NCBI GenBank assembly: GCA_029785235.1
Contig: JAFMAA010000020.1
Span: 1-15,096 of the forward strand
Length of the DNA stretch: 15,096 nt
Direction of reading: 5' to 3'
Source: Nitrososphaerota archaeon
Lineage (GTDB): Archaea; Thermoproteota; Nitrososphaeria; Nitrososphaerales; UBA183
The notes under the pieces were generated by a model. It had not been told where the DNA came from. It made no database searches and was given only the letters and a program-made list of their open reading frames with translations. Of the stretch, positions 1 to 6,117 are shown piece by piece (the stretch's first letter is position 1; every line of letters begins with the position of its first letter). The position numbers and the translations under genes were made by a program.

Positions 1-77
1 GCCAGGTTGACGTTGATGTTGCTGGACTGCGACGTCACGTTCACGTCCAGGATGGTGTTGAGGATCGTGGCGTTGAG
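1..77. repeat. Terminal direct repeat (circular-contig overlap)
   Basis: The 77 bases at the start are identical to 15020-15096. An exact overlap of this length at the two ends is the usual signature of a circular molecule assembled with a 77-mer graph. The spike reading frame continues in phase through the join, which supports circularity. The unique length is then 15,019 bp. A true 77-bp terminal redundancy on a linear genome is the alternative, but it would cut the spike gene in two. Confidence 0.93.
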
Positions 78-1364
78 AGAACCAATCAGGCTCGTTCCTA
101 TGGGATAGCCGAAGTTAGCAGCGAAGGAATCGACAGGGATGGAGGTGGACCCTGCAGGGACCGTCTGGCTGACGGTCACTACTTGGGTGTTGGTGCCTGA
201 GACAAGGGTCAGACTCTGGCCCGAGAGGAGGGGGACAGGCGTCGCGGCTACGGCCAAGCTCGTGTAGTTGTTCCCGCTGGTCAGAGCAGACGAGAGGGTC
301 GTTTCGAAGTTAGGGTTGACAGCAGGGACATTCCCGACGTTTACGCTCACCGTGGCAGAGCTCGCAGCGATGGAGACGGGGATGTTGCCAGTAGTGGAGG
401 AGATGTTCACATCGGCGGTCCCTGAGACCGAGACAGTGACAGTGGCTGACGAGGCTGCGATGGACACAGGGATGTTCCCGGTGGTGCTGGCGATGTTCAC
501 CTGGGCGGTGCCACTTACTACGACCGTCAGGCTCGCGTTCTGCACCGAGACGTCCAGGGTCACCCCTGACGTGATGCTGCTCAGGTTGATGTCCAGGGTG
601 ACGGAAGAAGCAGCTAGGGCCACGTTGACGTTGGCGCTCTGCGCGGCCAGGTTGACGTTCAGATTGCCGACCGATTGTGCTGCGATGTTGACAGCTAGGT
701 TCCCCACGGTCTGGGCGGCGATGTCGACATTAATCTGGCCGGCGTTCCATGCTGCTACGTTGACCGCAAGGTTCGCCAGGGACTGAGCGGCCAGGTTCAC
801 GTTCAGGTTGGCTGTCTGCGACGCGATGTTAACCTGGAGGGTGACGGCTGACGAAGCGATTGCGATGTTCAGACTGGCCGAAGTGGTGATGGCAGCCAAG
901 TTCACAGCGAGGTTCCCTACCGACTGCGCCGAGATGTTCACAGCCAGGGTTCCCGCTGTCCACGCAGCCACGTTCACGGAGAGCTGGGAGATCGTCTGGG
1001 CCGAGATGTTGACGTTGATGGACAGCGGGGAGATCGAAAGGTCGACGCTGGGCGGGATGCAGGAGAGGTCGGAGTCCGAGCTGTAGACGTCCTTCTGAAT
1101 CACCATGTAGACCGTGTAGTTGTTCGAATCAGAGAGGGTGAGCTTGCGGTAGTTGGCGTTCTTGGCGATGATCTCCAGGCCGGAAGTGACCGCGATAGGC
1201 TCCTGGGCGTTCCCCTGCGAGTCGTAGAAGGTGAGCGTGTTGTCGAGGGTCTCGGCATACAGGTACAGCTTCACGTTGTACCTTGCGTAGGGGTCAGGGT
1301 CGAACACATATTCGTCCGTTGAATTCAGGGTCACGATCTTGGGGATGGTGTAGCTGACAGCCAT
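1..1364 (-). CDS. Giant repetitive spike/fibre protein, N-terminal half (continues at 15019-13678)
   Basis: This is the first 455 codons of a 901-residue protein; the rest lies at 15019-13678 after circularisation. The ATG at 1364 follows the preceding stop by 12 nt and has a G-rich GGGGGTC upstream as a ribosome site. Residues 1-110 form a non-repetitive beta-rich head, probably the attachment to the virion. Residues about 115-352 are a run of short degenerate repeats of the form Q-S/T-x-x-N-L-x-V-N-hydrophobic-A-A, with alternating hydrophobic residues as in trimeric beta-helix or beta-prism fibres. Residues about 353-430 form a separate module (GQSLTLVSG and GSTSIPV motifs) of a kind seen in phage fibres. 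Ser, Thr, Asn, Ala and Val dominate and charged residues are nearly absent. It is the last large gene of the structural operon. I infer a host-recognition spike at the capsid vertex; no enzymatic motif is visible. Confidence 0.85.
   Translation of the reverse strand, partial: MAVSYTIPKIVTLNSTDEYVFDPDPYARYNVKLYLYAETLDNTLTFYDSQGNAQEPIAVTSGLEIIAKNANYRKLTLSDSNNYTVYMVIQKDVYSSDSDLSCIPPSVDLSISPLSINVNISAQTISQLSVNVAAWTAGTLAVNISAQSVGNLAVNLAAITTSASLNIAIASSAVTLQVNIASQTANLNVNLAAQSLANLAVNVAAWNAGQINVDIAAQTVGNLAVNIAAQSVGNLNVNLAAQSANVNVALAASSVTLDINLSSITSGVTLDVSVQNASLTVVVSGTAQVNIASTTGNIPVSIAASSATVTVSVSGTADVNISSTTGNIPVSIAASSATVSVNVGNVPAVNPNFETTLSSALTSGNNYTSLAVAATPVPLLSGQSLTLVSGTNTQVVTVSQTVPAGSTSIPVDSFAANFGYPIGTSLIGSLNATILNTILDVNVTSQSSNINVNL
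310..1020 (-). repeat. Degenerate short repeats encoding the fibre shaft
   Basis: Within the spike gene, units of about 11-15 codons encode variants of N-L-x-V-N-hydrophobic-A-A-x-S/T. A longer 30-codon unit (starting GNIPVSIAASSA) is present twice, near 430-480 and 340-400. The DNA copies have drifted, but the encoded alternation of hydrophobic and polar residues is conserved. This fits selection on a beta-structured shaft and expansion by unequal recombination. Confidence 0.75.
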
Positions 1365-1376
1365 CGAGCCGACCCC

Positions 1377-2144
1377 CTAGATAGCCTTCACCGTGATGGT
1401 CCCTGGGACTCCAGGAGACCAGGTGTTCCCGTTGGACAGGTGCACGGTCCCGACCCCTTTCGAGTCGTAGGTCACCGTCGGAAGACTGGTGGTCGTCCCC
1501 TGTAGGTTCCCGTTGAAGAAGTACCCGTAGACGGTGTACCCCTTTGACGCGGAGTAGGTCGCCGTCACAGCAGAAGGCGGCGCGTAGACGTAGATGTCTG
1601 ACGACGGCGCCACGCCGTACCTGAAGTTGTCAGGGGTCACAAAGAGCACGCCCACCGGGAAGTCGGTCCCCGTCTGGTCCGGGAGCCCCTTGATCGTGCT
1701 GAAGGATTGGTACTGCCTGCCATCCGGCGCGTAGACCGCCGTGACGTTCTCCTCTTCTTCGCCTACGTAATAGAGCGCCTGCAGCCTTTCGGGGTTGCTG
1801 ACTCCGAAATCCTGCATCGCCCAGTTGACCGCCTGCAAGGAAGCTGACTTCTTCGACCCGTCTGCGAGCTGGACCGTGACGGAGGCAGGAAGACCGTACG
1901 GGTATTCCATGTTGTTGACGGTGCCTATGGTCGGCTGGGCTGAGGCCTTCACGGTAGATTGCTTCGCGGTGGCCGCGGCGCCTGAAGTCACCCCTGCGGC
2001 CTCCAGCTGCTGTTCAGTCTGGGCTGCGGCGGCCGCCTCCGGGGTGCTCTTCCTGGTTTCGTAGTAGAGGTACACGGCCACGGTGAACAGCCCTATGATC
2101 CCGAGGACCGCGATCACGGCTTCCTGAGTCTGAACCTTGTCCAA
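1377..2144 (-). CDS. Membrane-anchored virion protein with beta-rich ectodomain, 255 aa
   Basis: I do not recognise a named family. A TTG at 2144 opens the frame, 10 nt after the previous stop. Residues 8-28 form a hydrophobic helix (AVIAVLGIIGLFTVAVYLYY), followed by an Ala/Gln/Thr-rich linker (about 35-70). A long domain rich in Tyr, Val, Thr and Gly then runs to the C-terminus, with motifs such as VYAPDGRQY and YTVYGYFFNG. There are no cysteines or catalytic motifs. The layout is an inner-membrane anchor with a stalk and an external beta-sandwich. It lies directly before the spike gene, so I infer a spike base or vertex protein through which the fibre connects to the virion membrane. Confidence 0.8.
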   Translation of the reverse strand: MDKVQTQEAVIAVLGIIGLFTVAVYLYYETRKSTPEAAAAAQTEQQLEAAGVTSGAAATAKQSTVKASAQPTIGTVNNMEYPYGLPASVTVQLADGSKKSASLQAVNWAMQDFGVSNPERLQALYYVGEEEENVTAVYAPDGRQYQSFSTIKGLPDQTGTDFPVGVLFVTPDNFRYGVAPSSDIYVYAPPSAVTATYSASKGYTVYGYFFNGNLQGTTTSLPTVTYDSKGVGTVHLSNGNTWSPGVPGTITVKAI

Positions 2145-2153
2145 GTCACTCGC

Positions 2154-2351
2154 CTAGTGCCTGTACCCGTGCACCCAGACGTCCACGAAGATACCCGCGG
2201 CGATGATGGCGATCAGCAGAAAGATCAGCGGAAGCACGGTGACGCGGCTCTTCATCAGCTCCATGCCTGCGATCGAGAGCCCTACGATAAGGACAGCCCC
2301 GTAGTAGACGTGAGCGTGCCCTGACATGAAGAAGATCATGTCTCCACTCAA
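2154..2351 (-). CDS. Small two-helix membrane protein, 65 aa
   Basis: The TTG at 2351-2349 overlaps the upstream stop as TTGA, the commonest junction in this operon. Two hydrophobic segments are visible at about residues 14-33 (VYYGAVLIVGLSIAG) and 37-60 (VTVLPLIFLLIAIIAAGIFV), joined by a short basic loop (KSR). The C-terminus is His/Tyr/Arg. It is probably a component of an internal virion membrane or a membrane-remodelling protein. The second start candidate is ATG at residue 5. No family is recognised. Confidence 0.75.
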   Translation of the reverse strand: MSGDMIFFMSGHAHVYYGAVLIVGLSIAGMELMKSRVTVLPLIFLLIAIIAAGIFVDVWVHGYRH

Positions 2352-2515
2352 TCCAGCTTCGCTCCGAATCTGTTCTCCAGGTACGACTTGATTCTATTCA
2401 GAAGGGCCAAGTTCCGCAACTCTACGCCCAGCAGGATGGAGAGGAGCCCGGCGACCCCGGCGATCTCGTACTGGACGGATATACCCACGTCCGTTATCTG
2501 CAGCGGAGAGATCAC
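2348..2515 (-). CDS. Small membrane protein, 55 aa
   Basis: The start is a GTG at 2515-2513, overlapping the stop of the preceding gene as GTGA; the stop overlaps the next gene as TTGA. The protein has one hydrophobic helix at about residues 17-32 (YEIAGVAGLLSILLG) and a basic amphipathic C-terminal tail (LNRIKSYLENRFGAKLD). Third codon positions are strongly G/C, as in neighbouring genes, which supports coding. The position among membrane-protein genes of the structural operon suggests a minor virion membrane component. The function is unknown. Confidence 0.7.
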   Translation of the reverse strand: MISPLQITDVGISVQYEIAGVAGLLSILLGVELRNLALLNRIKSYLENRFGAKLD

Positions 2516-2889
2516 TTGACCCCCTCCGCGATGATGAAGGCGATCTGCACGCTGCCGGCCCCTGCGGAGATACTCACCGTGATGGAGGAGTTCGCCTCGA
2601 CCTCGATCTCCTCGAGCTCGTTCATCGCGTTGAAGACAAAGGGCGCCACGAGGCTCAGGGCCACCGGGGTGTCACCTATGCCTGTCTGGGTGCCCTGCTG
2701 TACCTGGGTCCAGTACTGGCCGTTGACCTGGACGTATATGCTGACGGTCCCGCTCGGGGAGAGGTCCAGCTTCTGAATGTAGACCTTCGACCCCGTGAGG
2801 TTGCGCCAGCTGAACGTCCCAGCTGTCAGGGTGTTCAGGACTGACCTGTGCCTGACCTCCGACACTTCCTCGCCGTGGAAGAGCGTCAA
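2512..2889 (-). CDS. Beta-rich minor capsid or vertex protein candidate, 125 aa
   Basis: The TTG at 2889-2887 overlaps the previous stop as TTGA and is preceded by GGAGGGG at suitable spacing, so this start is well supported. The 125 residues are almost entirely alternating beta-strand pattern (SGTVSIYVQVNGQYW, SSITVSISAGAGSVQIAFII) with no membrane segment and no cysteine. This size and pattern suit one small jelly-roll or beta-sandwich domain. Viruses with double-jelly-roll capsids carry a single-jelly-roll penton of comparable size, and this is the only compact soluble beta protein in the operon. I propose it as penton candidate, by inference only. Confidence 0.72.
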   Translation of the reverse strand: MTLFHGEEVSEVRHRSVLNTLTAGTFSWRNLTGSKVYIQKLDLSPSGTVSIYVQVNGQYWTQVQQGTQTGIGDTPVALSLVAPFVFNAMNELEEIEVEANSSITVSISAGAGSVQIAFIIAEGVK

Positions 2890-3098
2890 GCTGGCTGGAC
2901 CCCTCCGCAAGCACACGTCGGCTGGTTCACCAAGGACTGCAGCATCGGCAGGGCAGAGTTGGTCGGCTCGGCAGCCTGGAGGGCCGCGACCTGTGTCTGC
3001 AGCTGTTGCTTCTTCTGCACCGCTATCACATAGAGGACACCCCACATGACCACGGCGCCGAGCACGAGGCCCAGGATCAGGGCATGCTCGGACTTCAA
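2886..3098 (-). CDS. Single-helix membrane protein with coiled-coil and CxC tail, 70 aa
   Basis: The start is TTG at 3098-3096, overlapping the upstream stop as TTGA, with AGGGAGGGG about 10 nt before it. Residues 6-26 form a transmembrane helix (LILGLVLGAVVMWGVLYVIAV). A short Gln/Lys-rich coiled coil follows (KKQQLQTQVAALQA), then a Pro/Asn-rich stretch ending in CACGG. This looks like a membrane-anchored linker that oligomerises through its coiled coil. The paired cysteines could make a disulphide or bind metal. I recognise no family. Confidence 0.75.
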   Translation of the reverse strand: MKSEHALILGLVLGAVVMWGVLYVIAVQKKQQLQTQVAALQAAEPTNSALPMLQSLVNQPTCACGGVQPA

Positions 3099-3595
3099 GC
3101 TGGGGCCCCTCCCTGGACCGCTCCTACCGCGGAGGCGAACGACTTCGGCTTCCACAGCATGGCCGCCACCAGGGCGACCACCACCAGGAGGACAACGATC
3201 AGCAGCCAGTTGTCCTTGATGGTGCTTCCCAGGAGGGCCAGGAAATTGGGAGAGGCGGCCTGGACGCATTCGCCGTTCTGATCGACGTACCCAGGGGGAC
3301 AGACCCCTGCGATGGGGGACGCTGCGACTGCGCTCATAGCGACCGGCACCTTCGCACCCCCCGGCCAGGGGGCGTTGAAGGTCCCCGACTGCGTTTCGTA
3401 GCCTGGGGCCGAGGCGGTCCAGGTTCCTGTTGCTCCTGCGTAGCATCCGTTGTCGAGGCTGAGCTTCCCGGACGAATCGGTGAATCCGTTGACGGGATTG
3501 GCGCCGCACCATCCAGCTTTGTTCTGCTGTGCGACCTGGACCCCGCTCAGAGGCGTCCCTGAAGCGTCGGTCACTATGTACGTGTTCACTGTCAC
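3095..3595 (-). CDS. Virion surface protein: carboxypeptidase-regulatory-like Ig fold plus C-terminal anchor, 166 aa
   Basis: A GTG at 3595-3593 overlaps the preceding stop (GTGA). Residues 4-88 match the pattern of carboxypeptidase-regulatory-like/CNA-B beta-sandwich domains: V-T-D-x-S-G-x-P-L-S-G-V near the start, G-F-T-D-S-S-G-K in the middle, and S-A-P-G-Y-E near the end. Residues 99-111 hold CPPGYVDQNGEC, a short disulphide-loop motif. A strong membrane helix (WLLIVVLLVVVALVAAMLW) spans 130-148, and the basic KPK after it suggests that the short tail stays on the cytoplasmic or virion-interior side. Such Ig-like domains are often used for adhesion. I infer a decoration or attachment protein on the virion. 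Confidence 0.8.
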   Translation of the reverse strand: MTVNTYIVTDASGTPLSGVQVAQQNKAGWCGANPVNGFTDSSGKLSLDNGCYAGATGTWTASAPGYETQSGTFNAPWPGGAKVPVAMSAVAASPIAGVCPPGYVDQNGECVQAASPNFLALLGSTIKDNWLLIVVLLVVVALVAAMLWKPKSFASAVGAVQGGAPA

Positions 3596-3750
3596 ACTTG
3601 CAGCCCTCCGATGGTAGGCTTGACCCCGAAGACCACGACCAGGACGATGATCACGATGATCAGGAGTACCAGGTAGGGCATCATCACCTTGACGATGCCT
3701 GCGGGGCTGTAGCCGGCCGCTGCGTCTACCGCGGACGAAGGGAGAGACAT
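3592..3750 (-). CDS. Small membrane protein, 52 aa
   Basis: An ATG at 3750 begins 12 nt after the preceding stop, with GGGGGTT nearby as a possible ribosome site. One long, very hydrophobic helix (VLLIIVIIVLVVVFG) covers about residues 24-44, with a small Ser/Ala-rich N-terminus and a short C-terminus. The stop overlaps the next start as GTGA. It is probably a minor virion membrane protein. No family is recognised. Confidence 0.75.
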   Translation of the reverse strand: MSLPSSAVDAAAGYSPAGIVKVMMPYLVLLIIVIIVLVVVFGVKPTIGGLQV

Positions 3751-3762
3751 GACGTCAACCCC

Positions 3763-4122
3763 CTACGCCTGCACGAAGTACTCTGGGTAGACCGTGTACA
3801 GGTATGGGTGCCCGATCAACCAGGTCGACGGGTCGCTGCTGGCACTGGCCTGTTGCGCGCTGTCAAGCTGGCCCCAATACGAGGAGTCCTTGAACGCCTG
3901 CAGGATGCATGCGGAACTCGAAGTGGAGTCAACGGGGTAGGTGCAACCGCTCGAGCTGGATCCGGAGCTCCCTGACGAGGAGCCGGAGCCGCTCGAGGAG
4001 CCGGAGGAGCTCCCCCCGACCGCGGCTGAAATCGCGTCCTTCTCCAGGTAGATGGCCACGCCTATGGCCGCTGCCACCACGATCAGGACGATGTAGAGGA
4101 TGCGCTTCTCCATGATGCTCAT
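3763..4122 (-). CDS. Membrane-anchored protein with Ser/Gly stalk, 119 aa
   Basis: The ATG at 4122-4120 overlaps the previous stop as ATGA, with AGGAGGGG directly upstream. Residues 7-26 form a membrane helix (RILYIVLIVVAAAIGVAIYL). Residues 37-59 are a Ser/Gly repeat linker, a flexible and possibly glycosylated stalk. The C-terminal 60 residues form a small external domain with two cysteines (C60 and C72) and many Tyr and Trp. The architecture is anchor, stalk and knob. I infer an exposed virion protein; no homologue is recognised. Confidence 0.78.
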   Translation of the reverse strand: MSIMEKRILYIVLIVVAAAIGVAIYLEKDAISAAVGGSSSGSSSGSGSSSGSSGSSSSGCTYPVDSTSSSACILQAFKDSSYWGQLDSAQQASASSDPSTWLIGHPYLYTVYPEYFVQA

Positions 4123-4388
4123 GCCCCTCCTGAAGACGCCTGGGCCGCGTTCGATGCCTGCTGCGTGGTCTCCTGGACAGCCTGGGTCTGTATCTTGCTC
4201 ACGAAGTAGCCGAAGAGGGGAAGGCCCACTACCCACACCGCTGCGACGTCACTCCCTGGCAGAGGGGTCTTGGCGACCACTTCGCTCAGGTAGGTGAAGA
4301 TGCAGAGTCCGCCTACGCCGATCGCCGACACGACCGCGTGCGTGGTGTGGAGCGCCCAATACGAGAGAGGGTTTCCTGGGTTCGCCAT
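4119..4388 (-). CDS. Two-helix membrane protein, 89 aa
   Basis: The ATG at 4388 follows the capsid-gene stop by 3 nt; the stop overlaps the next start as ATGA. Two hydrophobic segments are seen at residues 17-35 and 47-64 (AVVSAIGVGGLCIFTYL and VAAVWVVGLPLFGYFV). A Gln/Thr/Ser/Ala-rich tail follows. The two-helix layout superficially resembles the small capsid proteins of spindle-shaped archaeal viruses. Next to a large beta-rich protein and an A32-type ATPase, however, a membrane component of an icosahedral virion is more likely. Confidence 0.75.
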   Translation of the reverse strand: MANPGNPLSYWALHTTHAVVSAIGVGGLCIFTYLSEVVAKTPLPGSDVAAVWVVGLPLFGYFVSKIQTQAVQETTQQASNAAQASSGGA

Positions 4389-4391
4389 GGC

Positions 4392-5351
4392 CTACGCGCC
4401 CCCTCCAGCGGAGGAGGCTGCGGAGGCGGAGACTCCGGGACCAGCCGGCGTCAGTACCAGGTAGAAGGTCGGCGTCTGATTGGCCGAGTAGTTGTTGATC
4501 AGTTTCGGCGCGTTCTGAGTCGCTCCCTGGGTCGGGAAGACCGTCCCCCTCTTGATCATCTGCTTGAGGAAGCCGGCGATGTGGCTGAACGTCGGGACAG
4601 GGGCCTCTTCTACGCTCAGTGTCGTCGGGTCGACCTGGTCGTAGAGGACAGTCTGCCCTACGCTGTAGCTCTGATAGTTGAGGCTGCTGTCAGCCGTCAG
4701 CTCGACCCAAACCTCATCGACAGGCTTGTTCTCGCTGAACTGGGTGGAGATGTTGATGTCGGTGCTCGCGTTGAGGGCTGTGGGGGCGACGACGATCTTC
4801 ATCGTGTCGTCTGCGATTGACAGGTCTGAGTACGTGAACGTGACCTGGAACGTGATAGACCCTGCTGTGGCATTGCTCACGACGGTGTACGCGTTGGCGT
4901 TGAGGATCACCTGCAGCGGGAGCCCTGATCCCAGGAAGTGCAGGGGCAGGTACACGGTCTCAGTCTCGGTGCTCTGGCCGGCAGCTCCGGCGTTGGTCGG
5001 GTTGCTGAAGTAGGTCGGAGAGTCGGAGTTGAAGGTCGCTCCTATGGGCATGCCGGTGTAGATGTGGAAGACCTTCTCCAGCTGATCCTCTCCGTTGATG
5101 TCGAGGAGGACGCTGGACCCGCGCATGAACCTCAGTTCTTTGATCAGGGAGCCTACGGTCCAATTGGCCGCGGCGCTCTGCGTCACGGTGGCCGTTATGC
5201 TGAGCTTCATCCCTACGATGTTGAGGCCGTTCGACTTCGTCGGCTGGATCGTGGGGACCTGTACGGGCGCGGTGGCGAGGGTGGCTGACTGCGCCCCGGA
5301 GAGCTCGGTCGACCTTGGCTTTACGAACTGCCTGAAACCCATGGCGTCCAC
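4392..5351 (-). CDS. Major capsid protein candidate (double jelly-roll), 319 aa
   Basis: The frame opens with GTG at 5351; an ATG at 5342 is an alternative. AGGAG lies just upstream. The length suits two jelly-roll domains of about 150 residues, as in STIV or PM2 capsid proteins. The N-terminal part shows LNIVGMKLSITATVT, then GSLIKELRF and LLDINGEDQLEK. Residues about 133-150 carry LPLHFLGSGLPLQVIL, of the type P-x-H/F...LPL-x-x-L that joins strands in the first jelly roll, followed by alternating strands (SITFQVTFTYSDL). The second half repeats a strand-rich pattern. The C-terminus is a flexible Gly/Ala/Ser tail. There is no HK97-type protease, portal or scaffold gene nearby. The assignment rests on length, secondary-structure pattern and the co-occurring B204-like ATPase; it is not sequence-proven. 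Confidence 0.7.
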   Translation of the reverse strand: MDAMGFRQFVKPRSTELSGAQSATLATAPVQVPTIQPTKSNGLNIVGMKLSITATVTQSAAANWTVGSLIKELRFMRGSSVLLDINGEDQLEKVFHIYTGMPIGATFNSDSPTYFSNPTNAGAAGQSTETETVYLPLHFLGSGLPLQVILNANAYTVVSNATAGSITFQVTFTYSDLSIADDTMKIVVAPTALNASTDINISTQFSENKPVDEVWVELTADSSLNYQSYSVGQTVLYDQVDPTTLSVEEAPVPTFSHIAGFLKQMIKRGTVFPTQGATQNAPKLINNYSANQTPTFYLVLTPAGPGVSASAASSAGGGA

Positions 5352-5357
5352 TCGCTC

Positions 5358-5501
5358 CTAGCTTGAGCTCCCTGACGCCAGTTTCGCCTTCGTCGACTGC
5401 GCCGAAGTGTCGAGGCCGGCTACGAAAAAGATGTACATGCCGACGATGACAGCCAATGCAGCGAGGGCGAAGGCCAGTCCTTCCTTAACGAGATGATCCA
5501 T
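5358..5501 (-). CDS. Small membrane protein, first gene of structural operon, 47 aa
   Basis: I chose the ATG at 5501 because a TATA-like box lies 20-26 nt upstream and there is no Shine-Dalgarno sequence, which fits a leaderless archaeal message. The 47 residues contain one membrane helix (LAFALAALAVIVGMYIFFVAG, about 9-29) and a Ser/Lys-rich tail ending SGSSS. It precedes the capsid gene by 6 nt. It is probably a virion membrane or capsid-membrane linking protein. A longer frame to 5555 would place the promoter inside the gene, so I reject that start. Confidence 0.72.
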   Translation of the reverse strand: MDHLVKEGLAFALAALAVIVGMYIFFVAGLDTSAQSTKAKLASGSSS

Positions 5502-5519
5502 TGGAGGAGGCCCCGCCAG

Positions 5520-5527
5520 GTATACTA
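5520..5527 (-). promoter_or_regulatory. TATA-box promoter of the structural operon
   Basis: On the minus strand the box reads TAGTATAC, centred about 23 nt before the ATG at 5501. It lies in the only sizeable gap (5502-5588) between the early and structural gene blocks. Archaeal TATA boxes sit about 26 nt before transcription start, so the transcript would begin at or next to the ATG. It probably drives all genes from 5501 to 13237 across the circle join. Confidence 0.6.
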
Positions 5528-5588
5528 GTAGTGCAAGAGGGCGGCCTGAAGTCACGTGAGTGAGAAGGGCTTTCGGGTGTCTAAGGTT

Positions 5589-5759
5589 TCAGTAGATCGG
5601 AATCCACTTGCGGGGGCGGACCAAAGGATACCCTGGATGCTGCTGGCCGATGTGACGGTTAAGTCCCTGGACGGTCTTGAAATGCTTCGAAACGGGACAG
5701 TAGTGGCAGGCGAACCGGAGGGGTGTCCGCTTCGCCCTGGCCTTCTCGTGCCTGGTCAG
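5589..5759 (-). CDS. C2H2 zinc-finger protein with CTG start, 56 aa
   Basis: This gene is easily missed because it has no ATG, GTG or TTG at its beginning. The frame opens with CTG at 5759-5757, overlapping the upstream stop as CTGA, exactly where neighbouring genes have TTGA, GTGA or ATGA. It encodes a basic N-terminus (residues 1-16), then a convincing zinc finger: C18-x2-C21, F27, L33, H36-x4-H41, and a basic/aromatic tail ending RKWIPIY. Small C2H2 proteins of this sort are common in archaeal viruses and usually bind DNA to regulate transcription. It is the last gene before the structural-operon promoter. The start codon is inferred from the overlap pattern; the protein itself is well supported. 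Confidence 0.68.
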   Translation of the reverse strand: MTRHEKARAKRTPLRFACHYCPVSKHFKTVQGLNRHIGQQHPGYPLVRPRKWIPIY

Positions 5760-5947
5760 AACCCGAACACCCCTATCCAGTCGTCGTCTTCCTTGCGCTT
5801 CTTCTCCTCAGCTGCCTTGCGTTCAGCCTCTTCCTTTGCCTTCATCTCAGCCTCGGCCTTGGCCTTCTCCTCTTCGTGTTTCTTGATCCTCGCGTCGACA
5901 GCTGCTTCGAATTTTCTCTTGCGCTCGGCTTTTTCTTCTTCGCTCAC
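5756..5947 (-). CDS. Charged coiled-coil protein, 63 aa
   Basis: The GTG at 5947-5945 overlaps the previous stop (GTGA) and is preceded by GGGGGTGA. The product is a nearly continuous Lys/Glu/Ala helix (residues 2-52, for example KAKAEAEMKAKEEAERKAAEE) ending in an acidic-aromatic tail (EDDDWIGVFGF). This is a single long coiled coil or single alpha-helix. The conserved-looking acidic/aromatic end could dock on a partner such as the adjacent packaging ATPase. No family is recognised. Confidence 0.72.
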   Translation of the reverse strand: MSEEEKAERKRKFEAAVDARIKKHEEEKAKAEAEMKAKEEAERKAAEEKKRKEDDDWIGVFGF

Positions 5948-6117
5948 GGACTCACCCCCTTCTCTGCAATTCTCCACAGTGAATTCAACATCGCCAGCTT
6001 TTGCCCTTTCACTCTGGCCAGCTGGTCGAACTCCTCCTTCACCACGCGCAGCTCGTCGAGCAGGTGCCTGTGGAACTTCACGGGGTCTGTGTAGAGTCGC
6101 TTGCAGTTAGGGCACAT
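5944..6117 (-). CDS. Small zinc-finger plus helical protein, 57 aa
   Basis: The ATG at 6117 shares its A with the upstream TGA (TGATG); a GTG three bases earlier is an alternative. The N-terminus has a C2H2-like motif: C2-x2-C5 and H16-x-H18 (CPNCKRLYTDPVKFHRH). The spacing is unusual for classical fingers. A helix rich in Leu, Lys and Glu follows (residues 19-53). It sits between the ATPase and the coiled-coil gene in one operon. DNA or protein binding is likely; the precise role is unknown. Confidence 0.75.
   Translation of the reverse strand: MCPNCKRLYTDPVKFHRHLLDELRVVKEEFDQLARVKGQKLAMLNSLWRIAEKGVSP

Noticed and set aside
268..1086. Long open frames on the plus strand within the spike region
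   Set aside because: They are antisense shadows of the repetitive spike gene; their composition (runs of Met, Thr, Ala, Val) mirrors the repeat codons and they lack independent motifs.
1120..1135. GTTCGAATC resembling a tRNA T-loop, possible attP
   Set aside because: It lies inside the coding sequence of the spike head domain with no surrounding tRNA arms; chance occurrence.
4119..4388. Spindle-shaped virus (fusellovirus-like) interpretation: 15-kb circle, integrase, zinc fingers, two-helix small protein
   Set aside because: Size and accessory genes fit, but the B204/A32-type packaging ATPase and the 319-aa beta-rich protein point to an icosahedral double-jelly-roll virus. Spindle viruses package without such an ATPase and use tiny helical capsid proteins.
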